NCBI GenBank assembly: GCA_025504975.1
Contig: JANUWI010000001.1
Coordinates: 1,612,001-1,676,000 of the forward strand
Length of the DNA stretch: 64,000 bases
Source: Plenodomus lindquistii
Lineage: Eukaryota; Ascomycota; Dothideomycetes; Pleosporales; Leptosphaeriaceae
Direction of reading: 5' to 3'
Under the pieces are notes generated by a model. It saw only the letters and a list, made by a program, of their open reading frames with translations, was not told the DNA's origin and did not search any database. Shown in pieces: positions 11,672-22,313 of this stretch. Numbering within the stretch: the stretch's first letter is position 1; the number at the start of each line of letters is the position of its first letter. The position numbers and the translations under genes were made by a program.

Positions 11672-11767
11672 TATATAAACCCCCTCGCCCTCTGTGGGCT
11701 CTTCCCTCCTATACTCCATCCTCTTCTCGTCATTTTCAAAAAAAAAAACGTTTCCGGAACGTCCATG
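11672..11767 (+). promoter_or_regulatory. promoter-like unit R2 of the right series
   Basis: TATATAAA (11672-11679) is followed by a C/T-rich leader. Both R2 and R3 contain CTTCCCTCCTA and ACTCCATC at nearly the same offset from the TATA box. An A11 run at about 11740 precedes the first ATG (11765-11767), which is followed at once by a stop. Confidence 0.45.
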
Positions 11768-12350
11768 TGAGGGCTCTGCGTCCTGGTTGCTTTCAGATCC
11801 CGGTCCCACCCCCGTATGGGTTGAGACGGATCTGCGTTCCAAATCACCAATGAATGATCGCATGTGTTGTGGCCCGGCACCAAGTCCTCTGATCCGGAAA
11901 TCATCGTCATTCCGAGGTATGTCGCGGCCCTGTGCCTCCAGGCCCGCCGTAAACGAAAACACGGACACGACTAAGAAATGTGAGTCGTGTACTTGCTGCC
12001 CCTAGTATCTCGGTCAGCCGGGAGTACGCAAAACAGCAGCGTGTAGCAACACGGCTGTGAGCCTGTTGTCTAGGCTGTGCGTTAAATCACCGCGCAGCGC
12101 TTCATGGTGCTGACGAAGCACTGCGACTCGAAAACTCCAGCACGCAAGCATGTGTGACTGCGTGTCTGGCTTTTCGAAAAACGCCAGATAGACCGAATCA
12201 TGTCTGTCTCTCGCTGCTAAAGCATGAAAGATCAACTTGAAGTGTTTTTATCTTCACGTCATGTCTGTGTGTGTGCTGTCCCTTTAACACATTCAATAGC
12301 ATACCTGTCACCAATGCATGGAGAATTGGTGCTGTCTGTGGGTCCGTGGG

Positions 12351-12411
12351 TATATAATGCTTCCCATCCTCCTGGGTTTCTTCCCTCCTACTCCATCGAC
12401 CTTGCACAATG
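12351..12411 (+). promoter_or_regulatory. promoter-like unit R3 of the right series
   Basis: TATATAAT (12351-12358) is followed by a leader clearly similar to that of R2. The first ATG (12409-12411) opens eight codons. A second ATG at 12432 begins ATG AAG GTATGT, a good splice donor. Read without splicing, that second frame stays open for 137 codons to 12845, with no family I recognise. Confidence 0.45.
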
Positions 12412-13096
12412 GTCTCGAAAACCATGCAAACATGAAGGTATGTGTTCCGCCTCTCGTTTCTCCTCGACTTAAAAATATGATGAGCATGCTCAACGGATTG
12501 AAAGTTGCTCGTTTCGAAAACTTGTGTAGGTCTTTGAAGGATTGGAGATTGGCCGCTACGGCGCGGCATATTCGAAAGAACAGGTGCACTTCGCGATGCT
12601 CCTATGCTTGGGTCATAAATTCCATCATTCACTTCCACATGAGAAGTTTCGCAAACGACTTTTCACCCATCTTATGGAGTGACAAAGTCTCTAAAATGCT
12701 CTCACGTAGCAACATTCCAGGAGAACTTGTGTGTTGTTCGCAAAAGGTATGGATCTTCGAGGCATGCTGGTGTGCAGCAGATTCGGAGACTGAAATTGGC
12801 GGCAGCGTTCTCCATGGAGATATTTCAGTCCTTCCAAACGATTAGAAAGTTCCCCGGAGAAGTCGCTATGTTGTCGCTGTCTCTATGCTCTCGAGACTGC
12901 GTTGGTATTGGCCGATGCTCGCGTCTGCTGCTGCCGCGACGTTGAGAAAGCACTACGGAAAGTCGAGAGTTAAGAGAGGAAGCACGCATGGCCTGGTGTT
13001 GTTCAGAGTGTTGCGAATAGATCGTCACAACTCATATACATGACAGGATCACAAAAAATGTCAAAAAATCACATGTCATGTGAGATGGCTGGAAGG

Positions 13097-13154
13097 TATA
13101 AAAGCCTCACCTTCCCCTGCCCTCCTGAGGCGGTCAACACAACTCCGCGTCATG
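13097..13154 (+). promoter_or_regulatory. promoter-like unit R4 of the right series
   Basis: TATAAA (13097-13102) precedes a C-rich leader with an initiator-like TCAACA about 29 nt downstream. The first ATG (13152-13154) opens a 62-codon frame ending at 13340. The predicted peptide has a CCC run and no recognised family. The CCAAAAG element is absent. Confidence 0.4.
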
Positions 13155-13551
13155 AAGGATTCCATCGACCCGGTTCCCATACAGTTCGAACTCTGCTGCT
13201 GTCGAAGAGTCATCTCTTATCCTTCTTATGATTGGTTCTCGCGTCTCTCTGGTGGCAGACATGATCCAATAATCAGAGACGGACCACATGTTCTTGCGCA
13301 TTGGCTTGATGTTGAAGAACACATTAGTGTGATTCTTTAGGGTCCGGAATAGAAAGCCGATCAAAACAATGTCGGCCGTCATCTTCTTCGTCTCGAGAAG
13401 AATACAGCTTCTCCGTCGATGTTGCGTCTCTTGCATTGTACATGCCTCGGTCTGGTACTAGAAACGTTGTGCAGATCCATGGTTTACCAAATTGATGTCA
13501 CGCAAGGAGACCCTAGGATATTCTTCTATATGTGATCGCTGAAATGGAATG

Positions 13552-13644
13552 TATAAAGTTCAGATCTCTCAGCTGCCTTCTTGCCTCTTTCCTCACATAA
13601 CCTCTCAGCCTGATAGTTCAAGAACGGAAGTCATACGCAACATG
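13552..13644 (+). promoter_or_regulatory. promoter-like unit R5 of the right series
   Basis: TATAAA (13552-13557) precedes a pyrimidine-rich leader. The first ATG (13642-13644) opens a 70-codon frame ending at 13854. The encoded peptide has no family I recognise. This is the last clear unit of the plus-strand series. Confidence 0.4.
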
Positions 13645-13859
13645 TCAACTTGTGTGCTCGGCTTCTCGAAACTGGGACCTTCTTGTTTGATGTGTGCGCC
13701 CCTTGACTCTCTGAAGATGGGCATCAACGATGTACGCGATGAGATACATGCACTGTCACTTGAAAGGTCTGCGCGAAAGGTACCATGGTTGTCTGATACT
13801 TCACATGTCCGATCAGTCCATATAATGGGCTGCGCTGTAAGCGATCGTGTCTGACATTG

Positions 13860-15358
13860 TTTCTCTATGGACATCCTCTTATCGTCGAAATGCATGTCAA
13901 AATCCGTCATGACTGTGACGAGGCCGGTGAAGCGATACAGCGATAGAGTGATTGTCGTGATCAACGACAAGGGTCGTTAATCACTCTCGTCCTTTTGGTG
14001 CCGTCGTCAGACGTCGTGCTCTGACATACACATCGTGAGCTTTAATGGCTACTTCGATTACTTCAGCAGCTACGATCTAGTCTCCTCAAATGGGATCCAG
14101 GTTCCGCCATGGCCCGTTGAGGATACATGGGTCAGCATGCCTGACCAAAGCCGCTGGCTCACGTCTCTATGTGCTGGCTTGCACTTTCGTATCCTTCACA
14201 ATACGACCTCACATATGTTTCCAATAGTACGCATATTCTTCTTTGGTGATGCGCTGAAGATATGTAAATTCACGATGTCATATTTGAGTGGCTTGAGCAA
14301 TGACATCACGAGAATACTTTTGATCAATTCGATTTCTTCGTTTTACATATACTTTTGGAACTTCAACTGGATGGGCGGTTTGCGTACTTCAAGAACACAG
14401 ACACTGCTCGGGGAGCCTAACAAGATAGGCATGATCCATATTAAAACTCTACATGCGCGTGTGAAGGATGAATATTGTCTGGAGATGAAGAGAGTGGCCT
14501 GTTGGGGTTTGCTGGTGTGTCAAGACGCGAGTAGAAAGCATGCTTCCATCATGAGCACAATGCATGAAGAAGCCCCTAGCATGCATGCATACATAATTGG
14601 TCATCCATCAATGCCTCCCTTTCATATATGATGATGCAGTGGCACCGCATCTATGCTAATTCCAGAGAAGACGTTTGGCATCCCACACTCTTGCCACCGT
14701 CCTGGGCCGAGCTTCTCCTCGGTGTTTGCTTAATTCAGCAGGAATGTACTTTCATTCCCACCCACAGGGCCGTACCCACCAGGCAACCTGCACGTGGGAC
14801 ACTAGTCCCGCCGAAGCACCATAGGCGAACGGCCCGATTGCGAAGCGTGCGTTTCAGGTGCTGCATATATGCAGGTACGCATTCTTGAATTATCGGTGAG
14901 TGGGGATGCGGTTGCTGTTGGGTATTGACGATGGTTGGCAGGGTAGGCAATCCGGGGGAAGATTGTGACAGCGGGCGGAGATTGAGGTGAGGTGAGTGGT
15001 GCTCGTGGTATCAGTCGTTCGATATCTGGCTCGCCTGGAAGAGACTTCCGGATTCTGTTGCCTGGAGTGTGGGCACAACATTCTAGACTTGGTTGCTCCA
15101 GAAGATGGTCGGTGTTGGCGGGTACAGGCGTATGGCTTGAGCTTTAATCCGGCACGCAAGATACGGTGTAGAGAGGCGAAAGCATAGGTTTAGGCAAAAA
15201 GAGATATGATTAGTAGATGCGAGACTGGAAGTTCTTGTAGACTTATTCCAATTGCAATGGATCCGTTGACTACAATGTACCTATGGTATACCTGGCTTTT
15301 GTTGCTATTTGTACTAGTACATGATGTCGCTCCTGCGGCTACTGCCGTCGCTCTTATC
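13860..15358. other. intergenic region, possible low-confidence frame
   Basis: A plus-strand frame of 198 codons (14035-14631) is open, but its codon use drifts and it matches nothing I know. The rest shows no gene. The 3' flank of the unknown minus-strand gene lies at the right end. Confidence 0.35.
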
Positions 15359-16249
15359 TCAGATCTTGACCAATTGAGTATGCTCGGCAGCAATGAGACT
15401 ATCCTCCTCGAAGTCGCTCTCATCACTGCTTTCACCAAAATTTGTAGCATCAACCGCCGTCTGAACAACAAGACTCTTAGCCACAGGCTGACATATGCCA
15501 CCCTTTGTATCTTGCATCTCGAATCCCTCCGTAAGCGAGAGTGTCCTCGTGGACTCTGATGCATGCACCGACTTGTTATCCTCAAAGTCGAACTCCAGGT
15601 TCAATGTTACGAACGATTCCGTAAGGCCCTTCTCTTGAACATCCGCGCCCTTGATTTCCTCAAGCTTCTCGTAAAGACCTTCGTGGCAGGTGGAGCTATT
15701 GCTGAGCCGATTCGCACCATTCCACATTGTCCTCATCCGGGAAGCGGGTGGTGAGTTCTCGTTGTGGGTTCGCCTTGGCGGTGTGGGCAAAGCACTTGGT
15801 AGACCCTGCGAAGCAGCGTTGAGCAATGCCACGGATGGTTCACGTGATGGCATTGCCGATGTGGGAGGAAGAGAGGGCGAGCTTGATTGCACAGGAGATG
15901 GTGGCGAAGTGGGTGGATGGGATGGCGGCTCGGATTGCAGGCCGAGAAGGTGGACCGCATCGCTCGATGCCTTCTCGCGGATGTACCTGCGTTCGGCATC
16001 TGTGAGACCAGGGAGAGTGGCGCTCACGTCAACACGACGAACATCGGTTGGCCGGCCCTGCACACTTCGGTTAGCAATAGTCGCATTCAATTCCGTAGTC
16101 GTAGCGCTACTCGTCAAAGGATCGATTAGCCATACGGGGTAGAGACTTACTATCTCTAGTCTAACTGTTTCAACGGAGGACTTCTCTTCTCGTTCTGAGC
16201 AGCATAATACTACTCGTCGAAACTTCATGAACATTGTTTGGAAAGGCAT
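15359..16249 (-). CDS. hypothetical protein with N-terminal Cys pair
   Basis: Two exons (16249-16151 and 16057-15359) join across a 93-nt intron with a GTAAGT donor and a CTAAC branch site. The product has 265 residues. Without splicing the frame also stays open, but the intron signals are good. The N-terminus is basic and carries adjacent cysteines (residues 16-17), a possible palmitoylation site, which is inference. Residues about 34-65 hold the most ordered part, with a run like LTDAERRYIREKAS. The middle is Pro/Ser-rich and the C-terminus is acidic and Ser-rich, so most of the chain is probably disordered. I do not recognise the family and assign no function. Confidence 0.65.
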   Translation of the reverse strand: MPFQTMFMKFRRVVLCCSEREEKSSVETVRLEIVSLYPVWLIDPLTSSATTTELNATIANRSVQGRPTDVRRVDVSATLPGLTDAERRYIREKASSDAVHLLGLQSEPPSHPPTSPPSPVQSSSPSLPPTSAMPSREPSVALLNAASQGLPSALPTPPRRTHNENSPPASRMRTMWNGANRLSNSSTCHEGLYEKLEEIKGADVQEKGLTESFVTLNLEFDFEDNKSVHASESTRTLSLTEGFEMQDTKGGICQPVAKSLVVQTAVDATNFGESSDESDFEEDSLIAAEHTQLVKI

Positions 16250-17301
16250 AGGACTGAGTGTATCGGTATATCTGCCTTGGAATACTTGCAGTCAAGGATG
16301 GCGAACGCGTTTTGGGTATATGTAAAGACAAGTACGAAAGGTATGGTTATAGAAGTGGAAGAAAGAAGGTATTGTCACAGATAAAACACGCTAAATGAAC
16401 GAGATGGACCAAACGGTGAGGCTACCAGGGTTGACAGATCATGTGGCAGATGTTGGTCCGAAGAAGAGAACGACGAAGATTCAAAGTCGCAGAGGCTTAT
16501 AAAAGAGATGAGTTCGAACTCGTTTCCGAAGCGACTTGGTTGGCAGAGTTCTTTCCCGCGTGGGGGAAAGGATCGCTCTCCCTTGCGGGCTGGAGTCACT
16601 ATCCGGTCTCACATTCCATCAATCAGTGAGCGCGGACCGCCAACCGCGGAATGTATAGCGAAGTTTATGGAGGATTTATTGGATAAAGGCAGGCAATGAA
16701 GTTCTCACAAGCAGTCGTGGGGTGGTTTTGAAAAACAATCAAAGAAAGTAGAGTAGCTCACCAACAAACCCGCGAGTGAATCGGTGATGGCGAGGTCTGT
16801 GAAAGAGTTACTCAATTTGGGAGATCTTGAAACTGTCGCGTCTGTAACATCTGCCTTGCATTCTTTCGGGTACACACCCTCTTATCTTGGGACATACGCG
16901 GAGTAGGTTGCCTTGCTGTTAGTAGTGTGCTAACTTATTCTGTTGGATTAAGCGAATGAAGAGGACTTGTATCGAACGGTGTAAGTTTGTAGCACCGAGT
17001 CGTACCGTGTACACGAAGTTTGTCATGTGAACACGCGGGCGCGTTTGTACCACCGTCTACAGAGACCTCGATTGGTAGAATCGGGCCCACAACCACGATG
17101 GACCTGGATTACGTGCGACATGGCCTCTTAAATTGGCGTATCACAAAGAGCTACTCCCAACCACTCTCATTTTAGTTGTTTGTAATTTACTATACATGCC
17201 TGGCAATGCCTTATCGATGTCTGCCAGATGGCCATAGGGATAAACAATCTGCGAGAGGCTGAATTGAGCCCTTGAAATCAGGTCGTCTCATGCAGTGCCA
17301 C
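16250..17301. other. intergenic region
   Basis: It contains the 5' flank of the unknown gene and the 3' flank of the aldehyde dehydrogenase. I see no gene or structured repeat in it. Confidence 0.5.
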
Positions 17302-18808
17302 CTAGTTTGGGTAATCCTTGACGTGATAGCTCTTTAGCTTAACAAACTGATCGAAGCCGAATTTGCTCAAGGTCTGTCCCTTCCCTGAGTCTTTCCAACC
17401 AACCCACGCCAAGTCCTGCTTAGTGTTAGTTACGTCTCAAGTGCTAGTTTTACATATCGCTCACAGGTGCAGGGTAATCACATCGGTTGATGAAGACCGT
17501 ACCAGCTTCAACCTCATCGATGAGCTCATAACCCTTGTTGATATCTTTCGTCCAGATGCTTGCTGTGAGCCCGAACTGGCTGTCGTTCATGAGTTTGATC
17601 GCCTCCGCGTCATTCTTGACTTTCATTACAGGAATGACAGGACCAAAGGTTTCCTCAGTCATGACATCCATGTCGTGTGTGACACCTGTCAATAACATCG
17701 GAGCGACATAGTTACCATCAACCGGCGGGTTCTGGAAGGTGGAGTTCTCTGGAGTAGCATCCTTGGCACCCTTCGCTAACGCATCTTTGATGTGTGCTTG
17801 AATAGCCTCCGCTGACCTTTTGGAGACTACGGGGCCAACATGAGTGTTCTTGTCGAAAGGATCACCAAGTTTGTACCCTTTTAGCACATCCTGGAGTGCA
17901 GATACGAATTCGTCATGAATCTTCTCGTCCACGTATATTCTTTCAACGCTACAGCAACTCTGGCCAGAGTTGAAAACAGCCCCATCCACGAGCTCTTCGG
18001 CAGCCCACTTGACGTCGACATCTGAACGCACGTAGGCAGGGTCTTTGCCTCCAAGCTCAAGGCCAACACGCAGAGGCACGCGGTCGTTCGCTGCACTTTG
18101 CACTGCAAGACCGTTGGCCACGGACCCGGTGAAGCAGACCAACTGGATCTTCGGTGAACGCGCAATGGTCTCGATCTGCGTCATGGATCCGCTGTGGAAG
18201 ATTTGAAGTACACCATCAGGCAGTCCAGCTTCCTTGAAAATCTGTTGGATCTGCTCGGCACTTGTGGGGGTTTGTGGTGATGGCTTCAAGATCACCGAGT
18301 TTCCCGCAAGCAGTGCAGGTACTAGTGAGTTAATGAGGGTCAGGTATGGGTACTAATATATATATCAGCGTGAGGATACAATACAGCCTGTAAGATCACG
18401 CACGTTCCAGGGGAATAGAATCAGCACCGGTCCAAGAGGAACTTTCTTGATATAGCGCTTGAACCCCTTCTCGGGCTCACCCGGTGTGTCTTTGAGGGTC
18501 TCTTCACTGATTTTGAGGAGATATTCGCCACGCATGACCGCCGTGGTAACCTCCTTAGGCGTGTACGCGATAGGACGGCCCATCTGTTCTGTGATCTCTT
18601 TGCCTAGCACATCCTGGCGGTCATTGAGTAGCTTCAGAGCCTTCTTCACAATGTTTTGCCTGTCAGCAAGTGATGTCCGCTTGAATGATTCGAATGCAAT
18701 GGTGGCTGTCTCGGGTAAAGATTGCAGATCAGCGTCTGAGAGGCCATTGCGTGTCAGGACAGGCTTATTGGTGATCGGGGAGATCGTCGTGATCTTTTCC
18801 AGCGACAT
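17302..18808 (-). CDS. NAD(P)-dependent aldehyde dehydrogenase, succinate-semialdehyde type
   Basis: Three exons (18808-18404, 18352-17465, 17415-17302) join in frame into 468 residues. The introns are 51 nt (donor GTGCGT) and 49 nt (donor GTGAGC). The enzyme oxidises an aldehyde to its acid. The sequence is closest in feel to the short bacterial-like succinate-semialdehyde dehydrogenases and related fungal enzymes. Visible landmarks are FPWNYPYL across the first junction, the cofactor-binding FTGSVA, the general-base LELGGKDP and the nucleophile in NSGQSCC. The C-terminal GWKDSGKG is normal. The start at 18808 fits the family length; the upstream frame to 18961 is probably leader. The reaction class is firm, the substrate is not. 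Confidence 0.92.
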
Positions 18809-21800
18809 GTTGCTGAGTATCTGGTCGTAGGGCTTCTGTGCGTATAAATTGGTATTTACAAGATGCGAAAGGGCTAGTAATGCATAGTGTCTGAAACAGT
18901 TAATTTTGAAGTGAGGCGCTCCCCGCGCCGGGCACGGATGACGTATGGGGAACACTAGCACAAATGAGGCTTAGGGCAGCGCTGTTCAATGTCTCGAGGC
19001 CCCGAAAACGGAGCCACATTTGACCCACAACAACATCCAACTTTACAAGTATCTTCCTGCGTTTGTCCTTTCTGAATGAGACTTTTTGGACTAATTTCTT
19101 CACTCTATGACTGTTTAGGGGCGACAATATAGGTGGAGAACTTCAAATGATCTGTCGCATGTTCTGGATGCGAATGCCAGCAACTTAGACATGCCTAATA
19201 ATGTGCCCGAGCGAGTCACTCCACATGCGCAGAATATCACACAGTTACTGGAAAATGTTGAACCCGGAAGCGGTGGCAGTAAGGCAATTAGGTGAGGACA
19301 TAATCGATTCGCATCCTCCCCAAAACAGACATACAAATAGTAGCAAGTTTGTCCACTTCTTCCTTGGTCTGTTGGGTAATGGTATACAGATGTAAATATA
19401 CTTGACGGAATAGAACCAATGCATCGCCTTCGGTTGCTAGTTGCTTCAAATATCAGCCGATTCCAGTTCAGCCTTTTGGAAGTCACGTCTTAATCACTGA
19501 TCGGCCATGTCGTCTTGTTTACGCTTAGACGGCAAGCAAGTACGCTCAGGCGAGCGCAGGCGCAATCAGCCATGTGGGCATATACATTCTCGTGTACGGT
19601 ATAGTTCCTGCAACAAGCACTCGACTGTATGCGTAAATATTCACTAAGCAGATTAATATGTGAAGCAGCATACTTAATGAAGTCGGACCTGGGGAGCCGA
19701 GCATGCCTCGTGTTCTCATCTTCAAGCCCTGTCGTTACCATCACCTTCACATGCAGCAGCTCGTAGGGGTACCAAGTTCCCGGACCGGTCAAACTCAGAG
19801 GCTGGTCAAACAACTTCGCGCGGAAGCTGCGATGTACAGTATGCGACACAGTGCCAATAGCGGGAAGTCCTTAAACTCCATGAAAGCACGATCTGTCATT
19901 ATACGAAGATTACAGTGCGATTTCCGACGTTTCCGACGCTCATATAACAGTGTAGCGCGGTTCGAATTTAAACTTTTTCGGCCATCTCAAGACAAGAGAA
20001 TGGCGTTTAGTCTCCTGGAATATTTAAATACCCGAGTGCAGCGGAACTCGTGACAGTGGTCCAAAACAAGTGGTATACCCGATTCGATCGAGGAACTTAC
20101 AGAGGGAAACTTAGGACAGCATTTCCCCCTTATGGTGGAAACTGTTGGCACGATCCTCATCGTAAAAGAATGTCCTTTTCAGACGTACGGAACTCACTTG
20201 ACCGAACCAAGGATCTCTGTTGTTGTAGGGATCAGTTTTCCTATGAAACCATTAAGTCTGGCCATCGAGTCATGGCCAAATCTTCGTCTTGATCATCAGA
20301 ACCAGCGCACTGCGTCCGAGCAAGACCCACATCGCCCAAGAGGGTCATCGCCATTCGACCCTCGAGCATGCGAAATGATTGCACCAACAGCAATCACTTA
20401 GGTACGGCTCACTCCACAATCGTCTGAGGTACACCCCATTAAGCAGGTTTGACTTATGCTGCTTCCTGCAGGGTCAACAACGAGAACACCACACAACGTA
20501 CGTATCTCGATTTGATTTATGGCCACATTCATGGGACTTTAGGTGAGTCTGATAGGTTCTGCGATTTCCTGATCGGATCAATTCGCTGCCCTACTACCCC
20601 TGTTCGGTTACATGAATCGGTCAACGAAAGAACTCGGGTGTTCGAAGGAGGGCGCATACTAAGTAAAGATCCATGGAACCTGTAAGTATATGCGAAGGAT
20701 TGCTAGAATAGCACTAAATACGCTTAGTACTACAATGCCGGCACAAGTGCGCGGGTAGTGAACTGGACGAAAGCAATATGCATTGTCAAGACGATGGTTT
20801 CTGGGCCTCGACCAGCCCATGACGAACTGGCACAACTAAATTTCGGACAAGGATCACGTAGAGCGGGCTAGGTGTTCCGAACATGGCCTGGGGGACTGTA
20901 GCTAGCCATTGTCATGAAGCTGGTGGTCTATATAGACATAAGGTGTGGACTCGGGCTCCTCTCCCCAGATTCGACTCGGCCTAGAAACCTTGGCAATTGC
21001 AGACAAGCAGCCAGACATGAGCATGAAGTGAGCTATCCAGAAATGATGCAGAAATCCTTTGGTTCCAAGGCTCCCATGTAAGCGATGGGCCATTGACGAG
21101 CCCGTCTCGCATGGTTCCCAAGTCCAGGCATCTAAACCTTGGGCAGAGATAGCGCATACGTGCCTAGAAGACGAGAAAACCTTCTTCTCACATCGAAGTC
21201 GGGCCAAGAGGGCGGTTGCTCCAGGTAAGGACCCTGGACAGACATGGGCTGAACACGGATCACCGGGCTGGCAACGGCTGACGGATGGTCGACCCGGGGC
21301 GCAGTATGACTGGCAGCCGTGGCGGGTAGGACTGCCAGGGTGCATCGCGACACAGGGATGTAACTAGGTATGGTACTGGGACCTTGACGTCCCGTGATGG
21401 TCGCGTAGAGCAAAGTCCGAATACAGCCAAGCGGATACGCTACGGCAACGGGCGACGGCCGCCAATCAGGACATGGGCTCTCGGATCCCAAGTGGGTCTC
21501 GGTACAAGCTGGTACTTGTTGGCCGGCATCGGTACGCCACCCTTCTTAGAACACCCGCATATCGACTGGGGTGGCACCGATCACCAATATCGTTTTTGAT
21601 TACCAGCCTAACCTGCGAAGAGCGTTTTTGGGGTACGTCCGTTCAAGCTCGCGGCACCGACGATCCAGCAGTCGCATGGACTGTGCTTGATGTGAATTGT
21701 TGGTGTGCAGCAGGAACCTGGTCTATGCAGCGGTGGACATTCAGACTGGTGACTGGTGACTGGTGACTGGTGGCTGGTGACTGGTGACTGGGGGAGCGCA

Positions 21801-22313
21801 AGGCAACCAGAACCCCGTTGACAGCCAGATGCACGCACGACCATGCGTGCCCTGCCGCCCATCTCGTTTGCAGCGTGGCCAGAGACCGCTCTGACGCGCC
21901 ATGTAGCTGGACCCGGACAAGGGAACAGGTCTGCCCATGTCGCTTGGGCACTGGGCCACCCTGCACCTCGAGGCACTGGATTGATTCTGTTATACCCCAC
22001 CGTCGTCCACTAAGATCCAGTGCTGGGGCGGAGACAGGAGCGGCCGCCTGTTATATCATTCTCAGGCACACTCCAGACGTCAAAAAGTCCATCGTTGGAT
22101 GATCGACTTGCATGCCACATTTTGACATCCTCTTGACATCCTTGGACAGCGCCTCTCGCCCAATTCCTTCTTCTTGTCCGCAACGCCCTTGTTCCGGCCC
22201 GTCTCCTAACAAATCACTTCTCACCCCACCAGTCCATCACACTACCATTGGGCTTCTCCATCAGCTTTCAGGTTGCAGAATAGTGGTGGAGAGCCGATCG
22301 CTAGAACGCAGTC
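18809..22313. other. long intergenic region upstream of xlnR
   Basis: About 3.5 kb without a supportable gene. The right half is the likely xlnR promoter and leader. It holds a heptamer minisatellite (21745-21793) and several matches to the CreA consensus SYGGRG, including overlapping ones at 22023-22033. Short open frames near 20.1-20.4 kb are unconvincing. Confidence 0.5.
21745..21793 (+). repeat. heptanucleotide minisatellite, unit ACTGGTG
   Basis: Seven consecutive copies of ACTGGTG occupy 49 nt. Copy five begins with G instead of A, and copy seven ends GGG. It lies about 520 nt upstream of the xlnR start, in the presumed promoter or leader. Confidence 0.9.

Noticed and set aside
12318..12845. 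175-codon plus-strand frame overlapping unit R3
   Set aside because: It begins upstream of the R3 TATA box. Only its 137-codon part from 12432 could be transcribed from R3, and it matches no family.
14035..14631. 198-codon plus-strand frame
   Set aside because: Mixed codon use, no family, and no clear promoter; noted only as an open frame within the intergenic region.
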